A DNA stretch of 64,000 bases from contig NZ_NFJC01000001.1 in NCBI RefSeq assembly GCF_002159665.1, positions 310,001 through 374,000 of the forward strand. Reading direction: 5' to 3'. Both the position numbers and the translations under genes were made by a program. The stretch comes from Desulfovibrio sp. An276 (lineage in GTDB: Bacteria > Desulfobacterota > Desulfovibrionia > Desulfovibrionales > Desulfovibrionaceae). The notes under the pieces were generated by a model. The model made no database searches and was not told the origin of the DNA. It saw only the letters and a list, made by a program, of their open reading frames with translations. Position 1 is the stretch's first letter. Each line of letters begins with the position of its first letter. Of this stretch, positions 8,622 to 17,968 are shown one piece after another.

Positions 8622-9875
8622 ATGGCTCACAAAAGGATCAAGTCGTCCCGGTATCCAGGCGTCTACTGGAGAGAGTCCTCCAGAAACAGGTTTAACGGTC
8701 GCCCTGACCGCTGTTTTGACTTTTGCGTAAAGATTGATGGCAAGCTCAAGTGGATCAACGTAGGCTGGCTAAGCGAAGGAATCTCCGAAAAACAAGCTGC
8801 ACAGGCGCGCAAGAACTATCTAACACATACCAGGCAGTCTTTGATTGGGCAGGATACAACCTGTCAAACAGCTCTTTCCCCAGAAACAGCACAAATTTCA
8901 GAATTAAGTGCTACGCCAACTAAAAAGCGGGAATGCTCCAACATAAAGGAACACTTAGCTGCAGTACCTCAAGTAACCACTATACAAACCTATACTTTAA
9001 ACGATGCTGTAGAGCTCTACCTATCATACCTTGCAACTGATACAAGCTCTGGCGATAGCAGAGATCGAAATGGATACGATGTCACTTTTAGAAATACATT
9101 AGGCAAAATGCCTCTCTCCGAGATAAAAGCCGGGCAGATACAGCAAATCAAAACCGAACTTCTCAAACGTCTGGCCCCAGCAACTGTCCTGCGACGACTC
9201 TCTACCTGCCGGGCGGCTGTGTTCTATGCCATCAAGCAGGAGATGTGGACAGGAGTAAACCCTTTCGGACGTGACCGCCTGACTATGCCACGCCCTCAGA
9301 ACAAGGGTGAACGATTTTTGACTCCAGAAGAAGCCAAAACCCTTTTGGTAGAATTGCAGAAGCGTAGTCCTGCCCTGCACGACATGGCTTGGCTCTCCCT
9401 GAAAACTGGCTTGCGAAGCACCGAGATATTTCGCCTACAGGGAGCAGATATTGATATCAATGCTGGAGTACTGTGGATTACCGAAAAAGGGGGCAACCGT
9501 ACTGCTCTACATGTCTCCAGACAAGTTATAGACAAACTGGCTGCCTACGGCAGACAGCCATCAGAATATATTTTTCCAGACAGACATGGAGGCAAAATGA
9601 CCCATATCAGCGACACCTTTGAGCGTGTCTGCGTGGAATTGGGTTGGAATCCAGCTACTCCGCAAGAAAAAGGGAAAAGGGACTTTCGTAAGCGAGTCTG
9701 GTTTCATACCTTGCGACATACCTTTGCCAGCTGGCTTGCCCAATCTGGGAAAGTAACCCTCTACGAGTTGAGAGACCTGATGAGGCACAAGAGTATCACC
9801 ATGACCGAGCGCTATGCACATCTCATCCCTGCGCAAACGTTCAAAAAAGCAGCCATCATCGATGAAATTTTATGA
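8622..9875 (+). CDS. Tyrosine recombinase/integrase of the island
   Basis: A 417-aa phage-type integrase. The N-terminal part carries an AP2-like DNA-binding segment (RYPGVYWRESS...RFDFCVKIDGK-like pattern), then a SAM-like core-binding domain (around residues 125-210, LYLSYLATDT), then the catalytic domain. Catalytic residues are visible: R265 in KTGLRSTEI, the box HTLRHTF with H362 and R365, and the nucleophile Y398 in TERYAHL. The ATG at 8622 is preferred because GGGGATGG lies before it; an in-frame ATG at 8607 has no ribosome site. It lies 116 bases from attL, as expected for the enzyme that moves this island. Confidence 0.93.
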   Translation: MAHKRIKSSRYPGVYWRESSRNRFNGRPDRCFDFCVKIDGKLKWINVGWLSEGISEKQAAQARKNYLTHTRQSLIGQDTTCQTALSPETAQISELSATPTKKRECSNIKEHLAAVPQVTTIQTYTLNDAVELYLSYLATDTSSGDSRDRNGYDVTFRNTLGKMPLSEIKAGQIQQIKTELLKRLAPATVLRRLSTCRAAVFYAIKQEMWTGVNPFGRDRLTMPRPQNKGERFLTPEEAKTLLVELQKRSPALHDMAWLSLKTGLRSTEIFRLQGADIDINAGVLWITEKGGNRTALHVSRQVIDKLAAYGRQPSEYIFPDRHGGKMTHISDTFERVCVELGWNPATPQEKGKRDFRKRVWFHTLRHTFASWLAQSGKVTLYELRDLMRHKSITMTERYAHLIPAQTFKKAAIIDEIL

Positions 9876-10083
9876 CGATTAACTTCAGAGGTATTGCATC
9901 TACTCTACCCTGCTCAACGAGATGGGCTTCAACACCGATTTGAGTAAAAGCCAGTTGGCACACATAGACAGGGATCGAACCGGGGCAATATACAACCAGG
10001 CCCAGTGGCTACCCCAGGGAAAAGAGATGATGCAGGCATGGAGTGACTATCTGAGCAAACTGAAATCAGGCAATGTCTCATAG
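9872..10083 (+). pseudogene. C-terminal remnant of a P4-type integrase
   Basis: Directly at the integrase stop, a frame beginning MTINFRGIAS resembles the MTxHGFR..ASTLLNE box of P4-family integrases. It continues, after a frame change, as STLLNEMGFNTD, QLAHIDRDRTGAIYNQ and WSDYLSKLKSG to TAG at 10081-10083. These are the HGFR...QLAH...YN.A.yL..R..MMQ.WADYLD blocks that end that family. The frame change is a tandem 5-bp duplication of TCTAC at 9899-9908; removing one copy restores ASTLLNE. The rest of the gene is missing, so this is debris from another element or from recombination between integrases. Confidence 0.8.
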
Positions 10084-10499
10084 AAAATCTCCGCTCCCAA
10101 GCCCTCACCGCAGACAGTGAATGCCTTCTTTTAGAAGGTGGGGGACTGGACTATCAAGACAAACAAGCTGGCACTTTTTACCTGTGAATATCCCATGAAT
10201 ATGAATAACATACGACAAAATAACAAATGATTTCAATATATTAAAAACACATCCCCAAAATATTCACGATATCCATATTTTCACATCTGACCCGCACCAC
10301 AAGTTTTTAGGGGTGGACTGACTCTGATCTGGCGATGCCCTGATTCAAGCTCACCTGCCCCGTTTTTGATTTGTGGCAAATGCACAAACAGGAAGCCTCT
10401 GCACAATATGGTGGCTTTCAGGGACATTGTTCTTCTTCGTATCCGTTCAGGGGGTAGACCTTCCGGCTCCCCCCACAATTTTTACTGGCCGCCAATACC

Positions 10500-11534
10500 T
10501 AAACTCTGATGCCGAATACCCTCGCTCCCGTGCAAATGACACCAGAGGAGATGATTGCGTTCGGCCTTACGCCGGAGCCTGTAAAGGCTTACATTGACAG
10601 GCGTTGTTGAACTCAGTGAATTAAAGTCAGCCAATGCTAGGCACCTAGCTGAAATCACGGCGCTCAAGGCATTGGTCCAGCAATTGTTGGCCAGAATTGA
10701 GGCGCTGGAAAACGGTAGTGGCAAGAGCAGCGGCCGCCCACTGCGAACTCGGGAAATTCCAGTGTACCCCCTTCAAAAGAAGAGGGGGAATCGATTCCTC
10801 TCGCTTGGAGGTCTGGACAGAGGCTTGATCGCTGTAGTCGATCACTTGAAGTAACACTTGAAGAAAATCGGCGAAGTCTCGCGTGAGGTCCCTATCAATT
10901 ATGTCGATGACAACAGCTGGCTCGTGTTTGGTCGTCTTTTTCAGTATCCACAGGCATCGGAGCAGAGAAGCCTTCTACGAGCTCATTGACTCTTGGTCAG
11001 GCATCCTTTTGATGATTATGCCTTGTACCGTTCGTGGCCAAAAGCGGTAGAGTGGTCTTGCCCATCATCTTCGAACTGCCCAAAAACTCCGGGAAGACTC
11101 CGATCCAGACATAGCCCGAGGCGGAGAAAGGCTCTACAAAGAAATTCACCGCCTCACCCCAATGAATCCAGAAACCCTGACCAGGGGTGGCGGGGGCATG
11201 AGAACGCGGCGAATGCTCAAGGAGTTCATAAAAGCAGAGCGATGGACTCGGCACTCTTGTGTCACATCTTGAAGGCACCTTTGAATCTCTCCGCACGTTC
11301 CTTCGTATTGCCTGCCGTCACCCTGCGCAAGGGCTCGGTTGTACTTCTGAGCAAGGACAGCGCAGAAAGGGGAGAGGTTTATCAGCCATGATGCCCTGTA
11401 GGCTTACACGGTTGGTCTTTCTGCACAGTACTTTAAGATGGTGTCAGACATATCTGACAGGAACGCCACAGGAACTCCCACAATACGGGGAACTGAAGAG
11501 GAATGCTCAGGAGGAACGTCAGCTGCTGGGCTGA
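10500..11534 (+). pseudogene. Decayed IS66-like transposase (tnpC) remnant
   Basis: Broken frames on the plus strand keep IS66 TnpC features in order. First is a leucine-zipper-like start (MTPEEMIAFGLTPEPV, then ELSELKSANARHLAEITAL... in another frame, 10525-10730). Next is the Asn/Ser/Pro box NSGNSSVPPSKEEG (about 10750-10800). Then comes DDYALYRSWPK, and a frame reading IARGGERLYKEIHRLTP (about 11115-11165). At least three frame changes and several stops are needed to join them. A TnpB-like SGTLFFF patch may precede it near 10420-10440. Terminal inverted repeats were not identified. The family call rests on motif pattern only. Confidence 0.6.
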
Positions 11535-12436
11535 TTTGATCGAATGGCTTTTAGAGGCTGTGTAGAATTGTCTCAACCTGAACATGCAGATCTCGACTGC
11601 ATAACCCATCGCTTGAAGCTTCGCCTACCCCTGGCTGAAAATGAATATTCAGTCCCAGCGTCCCCCTTGATGCCTTCTCAAGCTATCGCCCTACTAGCCC
11701 CTTATTTGCAGAGTCCTTGACCTCTACTTCGGAGATGTGGACCTGCCTCATAGTTCCAAACAAACCTCTCGGTGCTGTAAACTATCTACTGGTGCATGAC
11801 ATATAGGAGGATGAGCACCAGTTCTCTGTTCTGAAAATTATTTTTGTTTAGTGTTTTTATACTTAATTCATTCACTCATACTATGACAAAAAAACATACT
11901 TTTAACCCATTTGAATCGTCTAGTTAGATCAAATAATTGACAAAACAAGTGTAGGTATATTGTAGTACTTTAATATATAGGTATATTAAGCACACCAAAT
12001 TTATACACTATACTTTATATAAAACACAATTATGTAAAATACAGTTATACATCTTGCTTGCCTAGAAATACCATATCTTCCAATTTGTGATATTGAAATA
12101 GACAAATAGAAGTAGATAATTATTCTCCATTTGATATATACAAATAATACTGAAACAATATTCACAACACAGTGTGTTCCCGAAAATATACAGCATCAAT
12201 CAAGTGTCGGGGACACAGCACAAAGCGATTACCACACCTGGACTGGAGCACCACACCTCTAGCCCAAGATGATTGTTCACACATTCAATTTTCACAGGTT
12301 CCTTGGAGCACTATTTCTGTCCTCACCAAGACAGGACCAGCTACATGGGACCTCTTGGCTATATCCCTGTCCTTATGCAACCAGGCAGAGGGTCCACCTC
12401 GTGCCATTCCACTTTTATTCATTGGAGGAAATTTCC
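11535..12436. other. Non-coding, A+T-rich stretch upstream of the replication gene
   Basis: No credible gene seen. 11535-11820 has ordinary composition and is probably IS debris; 11820-12170 is strongly A+T-rich with short repeats such as TAGGTATATT (twice near 11950-11990). An inverted repeat GTGTTCCCGA (12174-12183) / TCGGGGACAC (12207-12216) with one G-U pair could form a 10-bp stem with a 23-base loop. Its position just before a Rep-type gene makes an origin or Rep-binding role possible but unproven. Confidence 0.5.
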
Positions 12437-13117
12437 ATGAAAAAGCACTGCAACCAAAATTCTCAGATCCATCAGGACGAGCAGTCCATCCCGAACAGAC
12501 ACCAGGACAGTCCGAACACCTACCCTGTGATGCCTGAGCTTAACCAGAAAGCACAGACCCTTTTGGCGGACTACAACGAGAGGCACTCCAAGGTGTTGGC
12601 TATACGGTTTGACGTTAGGTATCCCAAGGATTTTCAGGAGGATAAGGGCGATATGAACAAAACTGATTTTGCAAACGACAAGGAGCAAGTGAGCACTATG
12701 GACAATAAGGACATTTCCAAGATGATGGCCAAGCTTTGTCAGCACTGCAAACGAAAGGGATTAGATCCGGCTTATATTTGGGTGAGAGAACAGGAGACAA
12801 GCAAGACTCCTCATTATCACGGCATTCTCTTGTTAAACGGTCACAAGATACAGAATCCCTATGGGGTCTTCTCGAAGGCAGAAGCTCTTTGGCAAAAGAC
12901 GATAGGCAGTGAGCAGAAGGGGCTGATCCATCATTGCAACAAGAATCCAGATGGTAGCTACAGGGAAAATGGCACGGTGTTTCGTAGGAGCGAGGGTATT
13001 CCAGAGCATGTGCAGAGGCAGATATCGTACATGGTGAAACCCAGTGGCAAGGGAGAGCCGAAGGACGGTCTCAGGGATTTCGGGATGAGTCGTTTAAAGG
13101 GGAAGAAAAAGGGCTAG
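12437..13117 (+). CDS. Replication protein, YagK/YfjJ-inovirus Gp2 type
   Basis: A 226-aa protein. The N-terminal 45 residues are polar and Asn/Gln-rich. The rest matches the pattern of the YagK/YfjJ C-terminal / inovirus Gp2 family: LAIRFDVRYP..., KMMAKLCQHCKRKGLDPAYIWVREQETSKTPHYHGILLLNG (HYH motif), HHCNKNPDG, RQISYMVKP.. and a basic tail FGMSRLKGKKKG. Such proteins are associated with replication of satellites and inoviruses and may have relaxase-like HUH ancestry (the HxH motif is present). The start is fixed by GGAGGAA at 12424-12430. Confidence 0.75.
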   Translation: MKKHCNQNSQIHQDEQSIPNRHQDSPNTYPVMPELNQKAQTLLADYNERHSKVLAIRFDVRYPKDFQEDKGDMNKTDFANDKEQVSTMDNKDISKMMAKLCQHCKRKGLDPAYIWVREQETSKTPHYHGILLLNGHKIQNPYGVFSKAEALWQKTIGSEQKGLIHHCNKNPDGSYRENGTVFRRSEGIPEHVQRQISYMVKPSGKGEPKDGLRDFGMSRLKGKKKG

Positions 13118-13323
13118 GTCGTCCGTAGCATGAAAGGCACAGGAGCTTCATGGATCTATCGGGCATCTGGGGGTGAAAACAGGTGCCAGTAGTATACCCC
13201 AGGAAAGCAGCTTTGAGGGGATTTATGAGCGCTGAATGGCCGATTCTCTCGGCCTTGTAATCGCCATTTTCTGCATATAGAGCACAGCACCCGTGGGGGC
13301 TATCTGGGCCATCGTAGGTTTGC

Positions 13324-13357
13324 AGGAGGGGAGTGGTTAACATTCTCCTCCTTTTTT
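13324..13357 (+). terminator. Likely terminator after the replication gene
   Basis: AGGAGG (13324-13329) pairs with CCTCCT (13347-13352), extended by two more pairs across a bulge, followed by six T's. The stretch 13118-13323 before it shows no gene. Confidence 0.55.
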
Positions 13358-13455
13358 CATTCTACACCGAACTACTATGATGTGGGAGATATCCCAAATT
13401 TACCTGCCCTGACCTACAGACGCGGGACACACAATTTCCCATGCAGGAGTGCACC

Positions 13456-13770
13456 ATGAACCATTATCCCAATTATCCTGATTATTCTGATTACCCAAAT
13501 GATCCAAATGATCCACATGATTCTGTCAACTTTGGTGATTTTTTCTACCGTGGCAAGGAAAACGAATTCTTTAAGGAAGTCGAGAAAACGTTACCACCTG
13601 TCTTTTCCAGGGAATATGCATCGAAGGTGATAGGAGGGCTCCTCAGTGCCAAAACCATGAGCAATGAAGACAGTCTAGGCAAAGGTCCATCCAAGAAGAT
13701 CAAAGTGGGTAACAAGATTGGCTACACACGAGAAGCCTTTATGGAGTGGCTGCGTACCAAGGTGCGCTAA
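13456..13770 (+). CDS. Small HTH/excisionase-like protein with Tyr-Pro-Asp repeats
   Basis: A 104-aa protein. Residues 1-25 are a low-complexity run of Tyr/Pro/Asn/Asp repeats encoded by near-repeated 6-12 bp units. The rest (PPVFSREYASKVIGGLLSAKTMSN... KKIKVGNKIGYTREAFMEWLRTKV) has the layout of AlpA/excisionase-type winged helix-turn-helix proteins that end with R.AFm.WL. Such proteins often regulate an island's integrase or promote excision. The start is set by AGGAG seven bases before the ATG at 13456. The specific target is unknown. Confidence 0.6.
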   Translation: MNHYPNYPDYSDYPNDPNDPHDSVNFGDFFYRGKENEFFKEVEKTLPPVFSREYASKVIGGLLSAKTMSNEDSLGKGPSKKIKVGNKIGYTREAFMEWLRTKVR

Positions 13771-13830
13771 CATCTGTTCTTGTTTTATCTATTATTTTCA
13801 TTCTTTTTCAACACAAGACAAGGAGAAATC

Positions 13831-14283
13831 ATGAATACTATTAACATTTCTTTCGTTGGAAATATACAGCAAAATAATCAACAGAAAATTATCTGTAGTG
13901 CAGAAATTATCGATGAAAAATTCAAAGCTTCTTCTATTGGAGAAGGTTCAACTATAGATGAAGCTTCTTTAAATGCAAAGAAAAATGCATTAATAGAGAT
14001 GTCATATTTGAAAAACAAAAATAATCAAGATATAAATAGTAATACTATAATTACTAAATCTAGTGTTATTGAAAACACAAATAACTATAGTAATCAGGAT
14101 AAAAACAGATTCAATGGTGGAGGTTCAAAACCTGCATCTGAAAAGCAAAAAAATATGATTTCAGATAAGTGCAAGAAGAAAGGTATAGATATAGAAGCAT
14201 TTGCTAGAGAAAATGGAGTATCGTTAAAAAATATGACAGGAGCAGGTGCAAACAAGCTTATCAAGCAAATTGAATTAATTTAG
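13831..14283 (+). CDS. Unknown A+T-rich island protein with a conserved C-terminal module
   Basis: A 150-aa protein (start at 13831 after AGGAG). The N-terminal 60 residues (INISFVGN... AEIIDEKFKASSIGEGSTIDEASLNAKKNALIEM) suggest a small alpha/beta domain. A polar Asn-rich linker (about 75-105) follows. The last 45 residues (KPASEKQKNMISDKCKKKGIDIEAFARENG... GANKLIKQIEL) resemble the short helical tail found on many phage recombination or DNA-binding proteins (SEKQ..mI..lc...gid.e). Composition is much richer in A+T than the adjacent HTH gene. No function is assigned. Confidence 0.6.
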   Translation: MNTINISFVGNIQQNNQQKIICSAEIIDEKFKASSIGEGSTIDEASLNAKKNALIEMSYLKNKNNQDINSNTIITKSSVIENTNNYSNQDKNRFNGGGSKPASEKQKNMISDKCKKKGIDIEAFARENGVSLKNMTGAGANKLIKQIELI

Positions 14284-14418
14284 CAGATGAAAACATCAGT
14301 CATGTGAAATTGGATTTGGGCAGGTCGTGGATTGTGCGCCACAGCCTGCCCTGTTTTCTCATGGAAAATTTCTTCCAGACATACCCGTCTCTCAGGTTGG
14401 GATAGATGGGGTTGAGTG

Positions 14419-14844
14419 CTATTCATCCATGTTCCCTGACAAGAGCTCTGCTTGCTTCTTGGTTTCTGTCGCCAGAAAACTCGCAGCATTCAGGCTGCTC
14501 ATGGTTCCACCCGTGGAGGAGTAGATGAAGTCAGCCATACCCTCTTTGTACTGTATCCATGCCCTTTGTGCCTTTTGCAGCTTCTTCTTGCACTCAGGTT
14601 CTCCAGAATCAGCACAGTCTCGTATTGCCTGCCTGTAGTTTCTGTTGAGGATGCCGTCCCAATATTCGTAAGCGGAATTCAGGCAATTCACCATCTCAAC
14701 CGTAGCGGTAGCCTGTCCCATGCAGGCATCAAAGCCAGGGGCCAATTCCTCACTTCCCTGCTCTTGAGCCAGGGCAGCGGATGGCAAAGCCAGACTGGCA
14801 ATGAGCAGTCCTTGTACAACGACGTTCGTAAATTTGATTGCCAT
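14419..14844 (-). CDS. Secreted LprI-like (DUF1311) protein
   Basis: A 141-aa protein with a Sec signal peptide (FTNVVVQGLLIASLALPSAALA) and a mature domain carrying the LprI/DUF1311 pattern. It has Cys residues in DACMGQ, MVNCLN, RDCADSGEPECKK, the motif YWDGILNRNYRQAI, then AQRAWIQYKEG and a Gly-Gly-Thr near the end. Mycobacterial LprI inhibits lysozyme, and similar proteins are common as periplasmic proteins of unknown role. The ATG at 14844 after GGGGG is chosen over 14880, which would bury the signal peptide. It is alone on the minus strand within the island. Confidence 0.75.
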   Translation of the reverse strand: MAIKFTNVVVQGLLIASLALPSAALAQEQGSEELAPGFDACMGQATATVEMVNCLNSAYEYWDGILNRNYRQAIRDCADSGEPECKKKLQKAQRAWIQYKEGMADFIYSSTGGTMSSLNAASFLATETKKQAELLSGNMDE

Positions 14845-15204
14845 GTTTCCCCCTTTGTTGAAGGGCCTCGTTCTTGCCACATGATATCTTGCGGCCCTCG
14901 TAACATTGTATCAATAGCTTTTTGCTAAGAAATATACCGTAGAGCTTGAATGGAATAAAAACAGCTTTGTCTGGACAACGTGAGTTTTTTCAGAAAGAGT
15001 GTCAATAGCGTTGTTGTTCAAAAATGGTTCTTGCGCTGAGGAGTCGGGGCCAAGATGGATCTATTGGCAGTTTCCCTCCGTGGCACTGTCTATCCCGGTT
15101 TCCCCTCTCTTCTTTCAGTGAGATTTTTCAGCCTGAGAACCTTCTACGGGCGTTTTTAAGCATAATATTTTGGAATCACTTGTATAATTCTTTTTGAAAA
15201 ATTT

Positions 15205-15239
15205 TTGTCTACTCGCAGAAAGATTCCGTATAACGGAAT
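15205..15239 (+). promoter_or_regulatory. Promoter with overlapping palindromic operator
   Basis: TTGTCT (15205-15210), 18-base spacer, TATAAC (15229-15234). A 17-bp palindrome ATTCCGT-ATA-ACGGAAT (15223-15239) covers the -10 box. It precedes the WYL regulator by about 120 bases and could be its own operator. Confidence 0.55.
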
Positions 15240-15357
15240 TTCTATCGTATAGGTTCGACTCCAGATATGAAAACTAACAAAACAGGGGGTAAAATCGCCA
15301 TGATTTTTGCTAACAGCTTGATATATCGTAATTTTCGTATGATGGAGCTATTCTCTG

Positions 15358-16311
15358 ATGCAGAAAATTGATGATGCCAGCCGAAGCAACAAGCTGCTTC
15401 GCCTCTTCCAGCGCCTCATGCTTGATGGCCGCAGACACTATCAGGCTGACCTGAGTGAATGGCTTTGCTGCTCAAAGCAGACGATCATTCGCCTGGTCGG
15501 TGAAATCGAGGGAGTCATAGGAGCAAATCTTGTCACTGGTCTGGATGGTCACAAGAGGTGGTATCAGATCCGCTCCATATCCCGGAGCCGTCTGGGACTG
15601 GATTTTGAGGAGCTTCGCTACCTGTCCATCTGCAGAGATCTGGCTACTCCTTATCTACCGGATCAGATCAAAAAACGAGTAGACGAGAGTATCTTCAACT
15701 TCTCCATGCTGATGGCAGACACAGCCTATGCCGACCGTGAGAAATGTCAGCGTCCCCAGTTCGTCTTCTACGGAAAGGGACAAATAGACTACTCTCCACA
15801 TTTCGGCCATCTGGATTGTTTGGTCAAGGCCATTGATGAAAAGCTCATCTGTCTGGTGCGCTATAAAGCCGCTGGACGAACAGAGCCCAAGGAGCACCGC
15901 TTCGCCCCTCAGAGAATTGTCAGCATGAGCAATGCCCTGTACGTCTTGGGAGCCAGCGTCACTGAAGACTTCAAGGCTATAAAGCATCTCACCAATCTGG
16001 CAGTTCACCGCATACAGGATGTGATTCAGACGGACAAGCCTGTGCCCTTCGATATACCGGAAAGGGATCCTGGTATGTTTGGCTTGCCCTGGCATGAACC
16101 ATGCAGCTTCCGCATAAAATTCCGAGCAGGTAGTGCCTCCGATTATGTGCGGGAACGTATCTGGTCTGACACACAACGACTTGTCGAGCAGGAGGATGGA
16201 GGTGTGTTGCTTGAGATAACCACGAGAAGTGAGCCGGAACTTGCGGCATGGGTTCGCAGTTTTGGAGATAAGGTAGAGAGCTTCCTACCTGTGACAGATT
16301 GCCCAGGGTAG
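15358..16311 (+). CDS. WYL-domain transcriptional regulator
   Basis: A 317-aa protein. An N-terminal winged helix-turn-helix (about 10-65: RRHYQADLSEWLCCSKQTIIRLVGEIE) is followed by the WYL domain (about 145-215: CLVKAIDEKLICLVRYKAAGRTEPKEHRFAPQRIVSMSNALYVLGAS) and a WCX-like C-terminal extension. WYL regulators bind nucleic-acid or nucleotide ligands and often repress defence islands (BrxR/CapW type), so this may control island cargo. It has its own promoter/palindrome upstream and is convergent with the XRE regulator 10 bases away. Confidence 0.85.
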   Translation: MQKIDDASRSNKLLRLFQRLMLDGRRHYQADLSEWLCCSKQTIIRLVGEIEGVIGANLVTGLDGHKRWYQIRSISRSRLGLDFEELRYLSICRDLATPYLPDQIKKRVDESIFNFSMLMADTAYADREKCQRPQFVFYGKGQIDYSPHFGHLDCLVKAIDEKLICLVRYKAAGRTEPKEHRFAPQRIVSMSNALYVLGASVTEDFKAIKHLTNLAVHRIQDVIQTDKPVPFDIPERDPGMFGLPWHEPCSFRIKFRAGSASDYVRERIWSDTQRLVEQEDGGVLLEITTRSEPELAAWVRSFGDKVESFLPVTDCPG

Positions 16312-16321
16312 CTCCCAAAGC

Positions 16322-16690
16322 TCATACAACATTTGAATCTTTGTTGAGCAACTTGGTCAGAAAAATGATTTGCTCAGAGAGCCTTGCTATTTGGGAAGGG
16401 ACATCCAGAGCAATGTTCGCAAGCTCAGCCTGCCTGGAGCACTGGACTGACTGAAGGAGCTCTTCTGGTGTTTTGAAAAGATCAGCAACAGAGCAATCAA
16501 GGAGGTGGGCAAGATCTTCGAGGCGTTGAAAACGGGGAGCCATCACGCCACGCTCAATGCGACATATGGAGTCAGTACCTATGCCAAGCATCTCTCCCAG
16601 TTGAGCTTGAGTCCAATTTTTGAGTTTCCGGCGAGTGGCGATATTGCTGCCTACCAGCTGAGCCAGCTTGTGACCATGTGAATCCTTCAT
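16322..16690 (-). CDS. XRE-family transcriptional regulator
   Basis: A 122-aa Cro/CI-type protein: a HTH in residues 8-62 (LVGSNIATRRKLKNWTQAQLGEMLG...ICRIERGVMAPRFQRLEDLAHLLDCSVADLF) with a C-terminal helical region that may dimerise. It is divergent from the secreted-protein gene at 16970, so the 16691-16969 gap is a shared regulatory region. It is a plausible repressor for island genes; the operator was not identified. Confidence 0.85.
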   Translation of the reverse strand: MKDSHGHKLAQLVGSNIATRRKLKNWTQAQLGEMLGIGTDSICRIERGVMAPRFQRLEDLAHLLDCSVADLFKTPEELLQSVQCSRQAELANIALDVPSQIARLSEQIIFLTKLLNKDSNVV

Positions 16691-16969
16691 GCGTGTACCT
16701 CTTATCAGTACAAGTCTGAAGGAAATTTTTGAACCTGCGAACAGCGTAGTGCCCTAATATGTTGACTCTAAACTCCAAAAATAGAATTATCCGCTAAGAG
16801 GGTGAGGTTCTTTGCCACCTTGCTTTACGACTCAGTGGCATCTGAACGAAAATTCAAGGTCGAGCCGGGTATAGTACAATTTTTTAGGAAATCTATAATT
16901 AAACCTCATTTGTAATGAAAAATTGCTTACCGACAAATGATTTGTGACAGGGGTCATAAGGAGGTTATG

Positions 16970-17485
16970 ATGTTGAACAAGATTCGTACCCTGATTGTGG
17001 TCCTTATTCTTTCTCTCATTGCAGCAACTTCGGTGTTTGCTGCGAAGTACGTGGAAACTTCCGTAGGCAAATTTATGGCTGCTGCGGAGGACTGTACTCT
17101 GCTGGTGCAAGCCGATGAGCTTGATGGCAACATCTCTATTATGTTCGATGGGGATGGTACTTGGAACCTCATCATCAGTGATAACTCCAGCATGGTTAGG
17201 GCACCTGTGGCGGCCGTAGTAACCCCTGACGGAAGACAAATCGCTGCCATCGAACTACGGCATGAACCCGTGTCACAGATGTGGACTGTGTATTCTGGCA
17301 GTGATGGGGAAACGGAACGCAAGTTCCCCAACGGCACACGTATTGTTACCCCTATTGGTAGCATATACGTAACTAAGGATAACAACTTAGTTATCCGAAC
17401 AGAGTCACAGGACCCGTCTACCATCACCGTAAGTTACATCGCTGCTACCGACACTTGGCAGATCAATGAAGTATTTTCTGAATAG
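16970..17485 (+). CDS. Secreted protein of unknown function
   Basis: A 171-aa protein starting with a Sec signal peptide (RTLIVVLILSLIAATSVFA-AK). The mature part is rich in beta-type sequence with no cysteines beyond one or two (AAAEDCTLLVQ, WTVYSGSDGET, NGTRIVTPIGSIYVT), suggesting a small periplasmic or surface beta domain. AAGGAGG at 16958-16964 gives best spacing for the ATG at 16970; ATG at 16967 is in frame and possible. No family recognised. Its position before the HNH/YkgJ operon could mean a joint role, but 480 bases separate them. Confidence 0.7.
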   Translation: MLNKIRTLIVVLILSLIAATSVFAAKYVETSVGKFMAAAEDCTLLVQADELDGNISIMFDGDGTWNLIISDNSSMVRAPVAAVVTPDGRQIAAIELRHEPVSQMWTVYSGSDGETERKFPNGTRIVTPIGSIYVTKDNNLVIRTESQDPSTITVSYIAATDTWQINEVFSE

Positions 17486-17968
17486 TTGTCGGTAAGCGGT
17501 AAAAATAATTAATTAAAAGTTGTCCATGAAAATGTACTACACAGCTTGAGGTCGAGATGGAAATCAGGTAAAATTTGATTTTTTAAGTCCCAAAATTCCA
17601 ATATTTTGATTAAAATTTGGATAAATTCTTAAAAAATATATAGTGCATATTTAATATATACTATAATTTTATAGATAATAAATTTATGTTTATTACAAAA
17701 AATATTTTTATGAAAAGTGAATTAAAACTAAAAATATGTATTGCCAGTAAATTATAGCTGTATTTTAAATGCGCATCATTACTACTTTTACCTGATTGAG
17801 TAAGAAATAGTACATAAATTTGGGAAACTTCTAATTAATAAACACCTGTTTATTTTCAAGGCTGATTCTTTGCCGCTGAAATATGCTTTGTTCGGTCACA
17901 CTCAGATTGCACGCGATTTGAGAATTCGGGTAAGATCTGGCTAGGCCATATCCATACAAGAGGTTGTT
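17486..17968. other. A+T-rich intergenic region before the HNH operon
   Basis: No gene seen. 17560-17880 is very A+T-rich; the composition changes back to normal at about 17885. It presumably contains the promoter of the three-gene operon; no clear -35/-10 pair could be singled out. Confidence 0.5.

Noticed and set aside
10281-11296. Several minus-strand frames in the IS66-like remnant
   Set aside because: No family similarity; the plus strand keeps transposase motifs in order, so these are shadows.
13456-13530. Short tandem repeats considered as a CRISPR-like or iteron array
   Set aside because: They are in frame within a gene with a good ribosome site, vary in unit length and have no spacers.
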